This document shows positions 7,932 through 14,156 of a DNA stretch of 14,156 bases, piece after piece (within the stretch, counting starts at the first letter, position 1; each line of letters begins with the position of its first letter). Origin of the DNA: Pseudomonadota bacterium (GTDB lineage Bacteria; Pseudomonadota; Alphaproteobacteria; Rhizobiales; Xanthobacteraceae); assembly GCA_023442085.1 (NCBI GenBank), contig JAEZMT010000395.1, forward strand, positions 1 to 14,156, given 5' to 3'. The notes beneath the pieces are model-generated. The model had not been told where the DNA came from, made no database searches, and worked only from the letters and a program-made list of their open reading frames with translations. The translations under genes were made by a program, and so were the position numbers.

Positions 7932-7951
7932 TTTCAGGGAGGGCGGGACCC

Positions 7952-8260
7952 ATGGACACTTCCGTGGCCGCACGCATTGCGGCCGATCCCAATTACCAGG
8001 CGCTGAAGTCGCGCCGTTCGCGCTTCGGGTGGATTCTCACCCTGGCGATGCTTGTCGTCTACTACGGCTTCATCCTGCTCATCGCGTTCCGCAAGGACGT
8101 GTTGGCCGCGCGCATCGGCGATGGCGTGATGACTTGGGGCATTCCGATCGGCTTCGGCGTGATCGTGTTCACCATCGTCATCACCGCCGTCTACGTCCGC
8201 CGCGCCAATGGCGAGTTCGACGAACTCTCCGAGAAGATCAAGCAGGAGGCGCTCAAGTGA
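7952..8260 (+). CDS. yjcH: DUF485 family inner-membrane protein, YjcH-like
   Basis: This 102-residue membrane protein belongs to the DUF485 family, which is regularly encoded directly before actP (as yjcH-actP in E. coli). Its exact role is not established; it is thought to accompany the acetate symporter. The start MDTSVAARIAADPNYQ and the following LKSRRSRFGW are typical of the family's cytosolic N-terminus. Two membrane helices lie at about 27-46 and 60-83, followed by a charged helical tail with EFDELSEKIKQEA. The length matches E. coli YjcH (about 104 residues). The ATG has a strong Shine-Dalgarno and follows a long leader, so this is the first gene of the operon. Its stop overlaps the actP GTG by four bases. 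Confidence 0.92.
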   Translation: MDTSVAARIAADPNYQALKSRRSRFGWILTLAMLVVYYGFILLIAFRKDVLAARIGDGVMTWGIPIGFGVIVFTIVITAVYVRRANGEFDELSEKIKQEALK

Positions 8261-10002
8261 CCGCGACGCTCCAGACCTCTCTTGCCGGCCGCGCGCTCGC
8301 CATCGCCGCCGCTGCTGCGCTCGTCCTCGCCCCCACGCTGGTGCTCGCCGCGGGCGGTGACCTCGGTGCGGCCGAGAAGCAGTCCACCAACTGGACCGCG
8401 ATCACCATGTTCGCCGTGTTCGTGATGGGCACGCTCTACATCACCAAATGGGCTGCGGCGAAGACCAAGTCGGCCGCCGACTTCTACACCGCGGGCGGCG
8501 GCATTTCCGGCTTCCAGAACGGCCTCGCCATCGCCGGCGACTACATGTCCGCGGCTTCGTTCCTCGGCATCTCGGCCGCGGTCATGACCTCGGGCTATGA
8601 TGGCCTGATCTACTCCATCGGCTTCCTCGTGGGCTGGCCAATCCTCACCTTCCTGATGGCGGAGCGCCTGCGCAACCTCGGCAAGTTCACCTTCGCCGAC
8701 GTGGCGGCCTTCCGCTTCGCCCAGACCCCGGTGCGCGTGTTCGCCGCCTCCGGCACGCTGGTGGTGGTGGCCTTCTATCTCATCGCCCAGATGGTGGGCG
8801 CCGGCCAGCTCATCAAACTGCTCTTCGGCCTCGATTACTGGATCGCCGTGGTGATCGTCGGCGCGCTGATGATGATCTACGTGCTGTTCGGCGGCATGAC
8901 TGCCACCACCTGGGTGCAGATCATCAAGGCCTGCCTGCTGCTCGGCGGCGCCACCTTCATGGCCGTGATGGTGCTCTGGCGGTTCGGCTTCTCGCCGGAG
9001 AAGATGTTCGCCGCGGCGGTCGAGATCAAGACCAACCTCGCCGCCGCCAAGCCTGGCACCACGCCCCAGGCCGCGGCCGCAGCGGGCCAGGCCATCATGG
9101 GCCCGGGCACCTTCATCAAGGATCCGATCTCGGCCATCTCCTTCGGCATGGCGCTGATGTTCGGCACCGCCGGCCTGCCGCACATCCTGATGCGCTTCTT
9201 CACGGTGCCCAGCGCGAAGGAAGCCCGCAAGTCCGTGATGTGGGCGACCGGGTGGATCGGCTACTTCTACCTGCTCACCTTCATCATCGGCTTCGGCGCC
9301 ATCACCTTCGTGCTGACCAATCCGGAGTTCCTGGACGCCAAGGGCGCGCTGCAGGGCGGCAACAACATGGCCGCGGTGCATCTCGCCCATGCGGTCGGCG
9401 GCAACGTGTTCCTCGGCTTCATCTCGGCGGTGGCCTTCGCGACCATCCTCGCGGTGGTGGCCGGCCTCACGCTGTCGGGTGCCTCGGCGGTGTCCCATGA
9501 CCTCTATTCGACGGTCATCAAGAAGGGCAAGGCCGACAGCGCCTCGGAGCTGAAGGTCTCGCGCATCACCACGCTGTGCCTCGGCATCCTCGCGGTGCTG
9601 CTCGGCATCGCCTTCGAGAAGCAGAACATCGCCTTCATGGTGTCGCTGGCCTTCGCGGTTGCCGCCTCGGCCAACTTCCCGGTGCTGTTCATGTCGGTGC
9701 TGTGGAAGGACTGCACCACCAAGGGCGCGGTCATCGGCGGCTTCCTGGGGCTCCTGTCCTCGGTGGTGCTGACCGTGCTGTCGCCCTCGGTGTGGGAAGC
9801 CACGCTCGGCAACCCGGCCGGCTCGGCACCGTTCCCCTACACCTCGCCGGCGCTGTTCTCCATGACCCTCGGCTTCGTCGGCATCTGGCTGTTCTCCATC
9901 CTGGACCACAGCCAGCGGGCGAAGATCGACCGGGCGGGCTATCCGGCGCAGGAAGTGCGCTCCGAGACCGGCATCGGCGCGGCGGAAGCTTCCGGGCACT
10001 GA
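8257..10002 (+). CDS. actP: Acetate/glycolate cation symporter ActP (SLC5 family)
   Basis: ActP imports acetate, and in E. coli also glycolate, with a coupled cation across the inner membrane. The 581-residue protein follows E. coli ActP closely. It has an N-terminal signal-like helix ending VLAAGG at about residue 32, STNWTAITMF as the entry to the core, DFYTAGGGISGFQNGLAIAG, and the GFISAVAFATILAVVAGLTL block near 387-406. The FPYTSPALFS segment and a soluble C-terminus ending in SETGIGA complete the match. It is longer than the E. coli protein (549 residues), partly through an alanine-rich insert at about 255-288. The start is GTG inside GTGA, overlapping the DUF485 stop, with AGGAGG at 8244-8249; this implies translational coupling. 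Related monocarboxylates could also be substrates. Confidence 0.96.
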   Translation: MTATLQTSLAGRALAIAAAAALVLAPTLVLAAGGDLGAAEKQSTNWTAITMFAVFVMGTLYITKWAAAKTKSAADFYTAGGGISGFQNGLAIAGDYMSAASFLGISAAVMTSGYDGLIYSIGFLVGWPILTFLMAERLRNLGKFTFADVAAFRFAQTPVRVFAASGTLVVVAFYLIAQMVGAGQLIKLLFGLDYWIAVVIVGALMMIYVLFGGMTATTWVQIIKACLLLGGATFMAVMVLWRFGFSPEKMFAAAVEIKTNLAAAKPGTTPQAAAAAGQAIMGPGTFIKDPISAISFGMALMFGTAGLPHILMRFFTVPSAKEARKSVMWATGWIGYFYLLTFIIGFGAITFVLTNPEFLDAKGALQGGNNMAAVHLAHAVGGNVFLGFISAVAFATILAVVAGLTLSGASAVSHDLYSTVIKKGKADSASELKVSRITTLCLGILAVLLGIAFEKQNIAFMVSLAFAVAASANFPVLFMSVLWKDCTTKGAVIGGFLGLLSSVVLTVLSPSVWEATLGNPAGSAPFPYTSPALFSMTLGFVGIWLFSILDHSQRAKIDRAGYPAQEVRSETGIGAAEASGH

Positions 10003-10022
10003 CCCCGTGCTAGGCTGAAACT

Positions 10023-11630
10023 ATGCCACGGCCGGACGACATGACCGGCCCCCCGAACGGGGACCGCCGGGACGACGATCTCCGGGCCACTGAGGCCCGG
10101 GGAACGGCCCCCCACGGTCCCGAGGACGCCCCCGCAGCGTCCGGCCCGCCCGCCCCCGGGCGGGCCTCGCCGTTGGAGCGGGATCGGCGCGAGCTGGTCT
10201 CCCTCATGACCTCGCGGGTGCGCGACGTCTATCTGCGCAAGCCTTTCTTCGTGGACGGGGCGACCGACCTCGTCACCCTCTGCCGCGACCTCTCCGCCCG
10301 CCGCCTCAGCGAGGCCGTGGTGCGCGAGGGCGACCGCATCGGCATCTTCACCACCACCGACCTGCGCGACGCGCTCACCCGCGACACGCCCCCCGCCGCT
10401 CTGACGGTGCGCGAGGTGGCGACCTTCGAGCCCTGGTGCATCGCGCCCGACGCGGAGCTGTTCGAGGCCCTCATCCTGATGCTGCGCCACCGCATCCACC
10501 GCCTCCTCGTGCGCGAGGGCGGCGGGCGGGCGACGGGCGCGGACGGCATCGTCGGCGTGCTCGGCCAGCTCGACCTGATGGCCTTCGTGGCCAACCATTC
10601 CCATTTGATCGCTCTGGAGGCCGCCCAGGCGGGCAGCCTCGACGAGCTGAAGGCCGCCGCACGGCAAATCGACAGCATGGTCGCCGTGCTCAGCGCCGAC
10701 GGGGTGCGGGTGGAGGTGATCGCGGCGCTGGTGGGCGAACTGAACGCCCAGGTATTCCGCCGCCTGTGGGAGCTGCTGGCGCCCGAGGAACTGCGCGCTA
10801 ATTCCTGCCTCGTGGTGATGGGCAGCGAGGGGCGCGGCGAGCAGATCATCAAGACCGACCAGGACAACGGCCTGATCCTCGCCGACGGCTTTGCCTTCGA
10901 GGGATTGGACGACATCACCGCGCGCTTTACCGCGGCGCTGATCGATTTCGGCTATCCCCCCTGCCCGGGCGGGGTCATGCTCAGCCGACCCACCTGGTGC
11001 CAGCCCCTTTCGGCCTTCAAGGAGACGCTGAAGGACTGGATCCATGGCGGGGCGCAAGATGGGCCCAAAAAAGATGGTCCCATGAACCTCGCCATCTTCC
11101 TCGATGCCGTTGCGGTGACGGGCGATGCCGCCCTGCTCGCGGCGGCGCGGGCGCAGGTGGATGTCCTGATGATGGGCGACCACGGCTATTTCGCCCGCTT
11201 CGCCCAAGCGGTGGAGCGCTTCGGCGACGGTGGAAGCTGGTGGAGCCGCCTGCCCGGCCTGTCAGGGCGGGGCGCGGCGGAGGTGGACCTGAAGAAGCTC
11301 GGCCTCTTCCCCCTCGTCCACGGCGTGCGCGCGCTTGCGCTGGAGCACCGCATCACCGCGCTCGGCACCGCCGACCGGCTCGCCGCATTGGTGGCGGCCG
11401 GGCATATGGAGGAGGGCTTCGCCCGCGATCTAACCGATGCGCTGCGCCTTTTCATGGGCATGAAGCTCGCCAGCAATCTGCGGCAGATCGCAGGCGGCCG
11501 CCCGCCAAGCAATGCGCTACGCCTCGCCGACCTTGGCACGCTGGACCGGCAGGCGCTGAAGGAGGCCCTCGCCATCGTGCGCGGCTTCAAGCAATGGCTC
11601 TCCCGCCACTACCGGTTCGACGCCCTATGA
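10023..11630 (+). CDS. CBS-domain plus DUF294 nucleotidyltransferase-like protein
   Basis: This 535-residue cytosolic protein has a Pro/Ala/Gly-rich, probably disordered N-terminus (1-58). A CBS pair follows at about 62-190, with IFTTTDLRDAL closing the first repeat and GVLGQLDLMAF the second. The DUF294 nucleotidyltransferase-like domain is at about 215-345, and the DUF294 C-terminal helical domain at about 385-530. The motif GSEGRGEQIIKTDQDNGLI (267-285) keeps the Gly-Ser and the two aspartates (D279, D281) of the polymerase-beta-like nucleotidyltransferase fold, also seen in GlnD. CBS pairs usually bind adenine nucleotides. Longer family members carry a cyclic-nucleotide-binding domain at the N-terminus, which is absent here. 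It starts 20 bases after actP with only a weak Shine-Dalgarno. Any transfer reaction and its target are unknown. Families of this type recur beside acetate symporters and SLC5-kinases. Confidence 0.88.
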   Translation: MPRPDDMTGPPNGDRRDDDLRATEARGTAPHGPEDAPAASGPPAPGRASPLERDRRELVSLMTSRVRDVYLRKPFFVDGATDLVTLCRDLSARRLSEAVVREGDRIGIFTTTDLRDALTRDTPPAALTVREVATFEPWCIAPDAELFEALILMLRHRIHRLLVREGGGRATGADGIVGVLGQLDLMAFVANHSHLIALEAAQAGSLDELKAAARQIDSMVAVLSADGVRVEVIAALVGELNAQVFRRLWELLAPEELRANSCLVVMGSEGRGEQIIKTDQDNGLILADGFAFEGLDDITARFTAALIDFGYPPCPGGVMLSRPTWCQPLSAFKETLKDWIHGGAQDGPKKDGPMNLAIFLDAVAVTGDAALLAAARAQVDVLMMGDHGYFARFAQAVERFGDGGSWWSRLPGLSGRGAAEVDLKKLGLFPLVHGVRALALEHRITALGTADRLAALVAAGHMEEGFARDLTDALRLFMGMKLASNLRQIAGGRPPSNALRLADLGTLDRQALKEALAIVRGFKQWLSRHYRFDAL

Positions 11631-11896
11631 GCCCGGCGCCGGAACCGCAGACGCCGCGCGAGCGCGGGCCGGACCGGCAGGTGCTGATCGCGCTTGCGGC
11701 GCTGGGGGCGCTCGCCTTCAATTTCCCCCTGCTGGCGGTGTGGGACACGGAGGCAACTGTCTTCGGCCTGCCGCTGCTGCCGGTGGCGCTGTTCGCCATC
11801 TGGGGTGCGCTGATCGCCGCGCTGGCTATCGCCAGCGAACGCAGGGGGCATGGCGCGGCCTCTCCCCTCCTCCCGGCCGAGCCGGACGAGCGCTGA
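11627..11896 (+). CDS. Small two-helix membrane protein, DUF3311-like
   Basis: This 89-residue protein has a charged, Pro-rich cytosolic N-terminus, two hydrophobic helices at about 18-38 and 46-69, and a short basic then acidic tail (SERRGHG..PDER). The central FNFPLLAVWD turn and TVFGLPLLPVALFAIW resemble the small DUF3311-type subunits found next to SLC5 symporters, but that family assignment is from pattern memory only. The ATGA overlap with the CBS-gene stop, without its own Shine-Dalgarno, points to translation by re-initiation. The next gene, the SLC5-kinase, starts ten bases after its stop. It could be a partner subunit of that kinase's transporter domain, by analogy with DUF485 and ActP. 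This is inference. Confidence 0.8.
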   Translation: MSPAPEPQTPRERGPDRQVLIALAALGALAFNFPLLAVWDTEATVFGLPLLPVALFAIWGALIAALAIASERRGHGAASPLLPAEPDER

Positions 11897-11905
11897 GGGG
11901 GCGTG

Positions 11906-14156
11906 ATGAACCCCGCCGCAGCACTCTCCCCTGCCCTGGTCATCGGCGCCGCCGCGCTCTATCTCGCGGCGCTGTTCGCCATCGCCGCCTTCGCCGACCG
12001 GCGCGCGCGGGAAGGGCGCTCGCTCATCGGCAATGCGTGGGTCTACGGCCTGTCGCTGGCGGTCTATTGCACCGCCTGGACGTATTTCGGCAGCGTCGGC
12101 CGCGCGGCCACCACAGGCGTGTGGTTCCTGCCCATCTATCTCGGCCCGACGCTCGTGATGCTGGTGGCGTGGGTGGTGGTGCGCAAGATGATCCGCATCG
12201 CCCAGACCTACCGCATCACCTCCATCGCCGATTTCATCGCCTCGCGCTATGGCAAGAGCCCGCTGGTGGCGGCGGTCGTGACGCTGATTACCGTGGTCGG
12301 CATCGTCCCCTATATCGCGCTACAGCTGAAGGCGGTCTCCGCCGGCTACACAGTGCTCACCGCGCCCGGCGCGCAGGCTGCGGCGCCGAGCTGGTGGCAG
12401 GACGGGACGCTTCTGGTGGCGCTCGCCCTGGCGCTCTTCACCATCCTGTTCGGTACCCGCCACCTCGACAGCGCCGAAAGGCACGAGGGCATGGTGGCGG
12501 CGGTGGCGGCGGAATCCCTCGTGAAGCTCGTGGCCTTTCTGGCGGTTGGCGCCTTCGTCACCTACGGCCTGTTCGGCGGCTTCGCGGACGTGTGGGCGCG
12601 GGCCTCGGCGCTGCCGGGGGTGAAGGGCCTTCTGACGCTTTCGGGCGCGGGCCATTTTGCCTGGGCGCAGTGGTTCAGCCTCACGCTGCTCTCCGGCCTC
12701 TCCGTGCTCCTGCTGCCCCGCCAGTTCCAGATGATGGTGGTGGAGTGCGTGGACGAGCGGCACCTGAAGCGCGCCGCCTGGGTGTTCCCGGCCTATCTCC
12801 TCGCCATCAACATCTTCGTCCTGCCCCTCGCGCTCGGCGGCCTCGTGCTGCTCGGCAAGGGCGCGGACCCGGAGACCTTCGTCCTCACTTTGCCGCTGGC
12901 GCACGGGGCGGGGGCGCTGGCGCTCATCGCCTATGTGGGCGGGCTCTCGGCGGCCACCGGGATGCTCATCGTCGAGACCATCGCCGTCTCCACCATGGTC
13001 TGCAACGATCTCGTGATGCCGGCGCTGCTGCGCCTCGGGCTCATCCGTGCGGACGGGGGCGACCTTACCCGCTTGCTCCTCAACATCCGCCGCGCCGCCA
13101 TCCTTGGCGTGCTGCTGCTCGGCTATCTCTATTTCGTGGTGGCGGGCGAGGCCTATGCGCTGGTCTCCATCGGGCTCATCAGCTTCGCGGCGGTGGCGCA
13201 GTTCGCCCCGGCTCTGCTCGGCGGCATGTACTGGCGCGGCGGCACGCGGCTTGGAGCTTTGGGCGGGCTCATCGGCGGCTTCGCCGTGTGGGCCTATACG
13301 CTGATGCTGCCCTCGGTGGCGAAATCCGGCTGGATGGACGGCGCCTTCCTCACCCATGGCCCGTTCGGCATCGCCGCTTTGGCGCCGGAGCGGCTGTTCG
13401 GCCTCTCCGGCCTCGACAACCTCTCCCACGCCCTGTTCTGGAGCATTCTCGTCAACGGGGTGGCTTATGTGGGGCTCTCGCTCTGGCGCGCGCCGTCCGG
13501 GCGGGAGGCGAGCCAGGCGCTGCTGTTCGTGGACGTGTTCGCCCGCGGTCGCAGCGCCGCCGATCCCGTCTTCTGGCGCGGCCGCGCGCGGCGCGCCGAC
13601 CTCGAAGCCCTCGCCCGGCGCCTGCTGGGGGCGGAGGCCACCCGCCAGATCTTCGAGGACCATGCCCGCGACAGCGGCACCGGCGACGTGGCCGACCTCA
13701 CCGCCGACGCCCGGCTCGTGGACATCGTGGAGCGCCGCATTGCCGGCGCGGTCGGTGCCGCCTCGGCCCGCGTGCTGGTGGCGGCGGTGGCGGACGAGGA
13801 GCCGCTCAATGCCGGCGACGTGATGGATATCCTCAACGAGGCATCGCAATTGCGCGTCTACGCCCGAGCGCTGGAGGAGAAATCCCGCTCGCTGGAGATC
13901 GCCTCCGCCGAACTCTCCGCCGCCAATGCCCAGTTGCGCACGCTGGACGAACTGAAGGACGACTTCATGTCGTCCGTGACCCACGAATTGCGCACCCCCC
14001 TCACCGCCATCCGCGCGCTGTCCGAGCTGATGCTGGACACGCCGGACATGGAGGGCGAGCAGCGGCAGGACTTCCTGCGCATCATCGTGGGCGAGAGCGA
14101 GCGGCTGGGTCGGCTCGTCAACCAGGTGCTGGACATGGCCAAGATCGAATCGGGCC
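11906..14156 (+). CDS. SLC5 symporter-fused sensor histidine kinase, CbrA/CrbS type (3' end outside window)
   Basis: The first 750 codons are present and open to the right edge. Residues 1 to about 530 form a complete sodium:solute symporter (SLC5) core of some 13 helices, with NAWVYGLSLAVYCTAWTYFG near 46-65 and the kinase-type signature VPYIALQLKAV at 134-144. Residues about 536-648 look like the STAC linker that joins SLC5 domains to kinases. A short coiled coil (EEKSRSLEIASAELSAANAQ) follows, then HisKA with the phospho-accepting H693 in HELRTPL. No PAS domain lies between STAC and HisKA, unlike CbrA. The ATPase domain and any receiver domain lie beyond the window. The family (CbrA for histidine, CrbS for acetate control) couples transport or ligand binding to phosphorelay. 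The location beside actP favours acetate or another monocarboxylate as signal. Shine-Dalgarno GAGGGGG at 11895-11901 overlaps the previous stop. Confidence 0.9.
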   Translation, partial: MNPAAALSPALVIGAAALYLAALFAIAAFADRRAREGRSLIGNAWVYGLSLAVYCTAWTYFGSVGRAATTGVWFLPIYLGPTLVMLVAWVVVRKMIRIAQTYRITSIADFIASRYGKSPLVAAVVTLITVVGIVPYIALQLKAVSAGYTVLTAPGAQAAAPSWWQDGTLLVALALALFTILFGTRHLDSAERHEGMVAAVAAESLVKLVAFLAVGAFVTYGLFGGFADVWARASALPGVKGLLTLSGAGHFAWAQWFSLTLLSGLSVLLLPRQFQMMVVECVDERHLKRAAWVFPAYLLAINIFVLPLALGGLVLLGKGADPETFVLTLPLAHGAGALALIAYVGGLSAATGMLIVETIAVSTMVCNDLVMPALLRLGLIRADGGDLTRLLLNIRRAAILGVLLLGYLYFVVAGEAYALVSIGLISFAAVAQFAPALLGGMYWRGGTRLGALGGLIGGFAVWAYTLMLPSVAKSGWMDGAFLTHGPFGIAALAPERLFGLSGLDNLSHALFWSILVNGVAYVGLSLWRAPSGREASQALLFVDVFARGRSAADPVFWRGRARRADLEALARRLLGAEATRQIFEDHARDSGTGDVADLTADARLVDIVERRIAGAVGAASARVLVAAVADEEPLNAGDVMDILNEASQLRVYARALEEKSRSLEIASAELSAANAQLRTLDELKDDFMSSVTHELRTPLTAIRALSELMLDTPDMEGEQRQDFLRIIVGESERLGRLVNQVLDMAKIESG

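Larger units (their letters stand above)
7567..7951 (+). promoter_or_regulatory. 385-base non-coding leader of the acetate operon
   Basis: No credible gene is seen on either strand; the short open frames have no Shine-Dalgarno, domain or coding-like composition. The stretch is noticeably richer in A and T than its neighbours, notably around 7700-7740. It holds at least three inverted repeats (listed separately) and ends in a good Shine-Dalgarno (AGGGAGGGCGGGA, 7936-7948) for the DUF485 gene. The promoter of the operon should lie here, but no clear -35/-10 pair could be fixed. Its length suggests regulated transcription, as expected for acetate uptake genes. Confidence 0.5.

Noticed and set aside
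7629..7992. Small open frames on both strands in the leader (65, 83 and 90 codons)
   Set aside because: None has a Shine-Dalgarno, a recognisable domain or coding-like composition, and they overlap the inverted repeats and the DUF485 start.
8029..8256. Upstream extension of the actP frame through the DUF485 gene
   Set aside because: It is Arg/His-rich out-of-frame sequence. The GTG at 8257, with AGGAGG upstream and the ActP-like N-terminus, is the real start.

Overview
The window reads as a piece of chromosome from a high-GC alphaproteobacterium, most likely Hyphomicrobiales (Rhizobiales) and possibly near Xanthobacteraceae. The basis is strongly GC-ending codon use, the PmtA-type methyltransferase, the alphaproteobacterial style of GlnD and PBP1A, and the acetate-permease module. 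The family-level placement is inference. No tRNA, rRNA, insertion sequence, integrase or CRISPR array was seen.

Left part (1-4586, minus strand): three housekeeping genes read leftwards. In transcription order they are glnD (PII uridylyltransferase and nitrogen sensor), mnmA (tRNA 2-thiouridylase), and the start of a SAM-dependent methyltransferase resembling phosphatidylethanolamine N-methyltransferase PmtA, cut by the window edge. An 11-base direct repeat sits just upstream of the methyltransferase start, and a weak terminator-like element follows glnD.

Middle part (4587-7566, plus strand): a short divergent region separates glnD from a small exported proline-rich protein of unknown function. 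A class A penicillin-binding protein (PBP1A family, transglycosylase plus transpeptidase) follows.

Right part (7567-14156, plus strand): a 385-base non-coding leader with several inverted repeats precedes a tightly packed run of five genes. They are a DUF485 (YjcH-like) membrane protein, the acetate symporter ActP, a CBS plus DUF294 nucleotidyltransferase-like protein without the usual cyclic-nucleotide domain, an 89-residue two-helix membrane protein, and a histidine kinase fused to a complete SLC5 sodium:solute symporter. The kinase runs off the right edge inside its HisKA domain. Four-base overlaps join DUF485 to actP and the CBS gene to the small membrane gene, and the kinase Shine-Dalgarno overlaps the preceding stop. 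The run therefore looks like one operon for acetate (or related monocarboxylate) uptake and sensing.

The five genes suggest a combined module. ActP with its DUF485 partner imports acetate. The SLC5-kinase, of the CbrA/CrbS type, would sense transport or ligand binding. The CBS/DUF294 protein would add a nucleotide-responsive or nucleotidyl-transferring layer. The families are known individually. The way these five work together, and the role of the small two-helix protein, are inference and form the most interesting part of the window.
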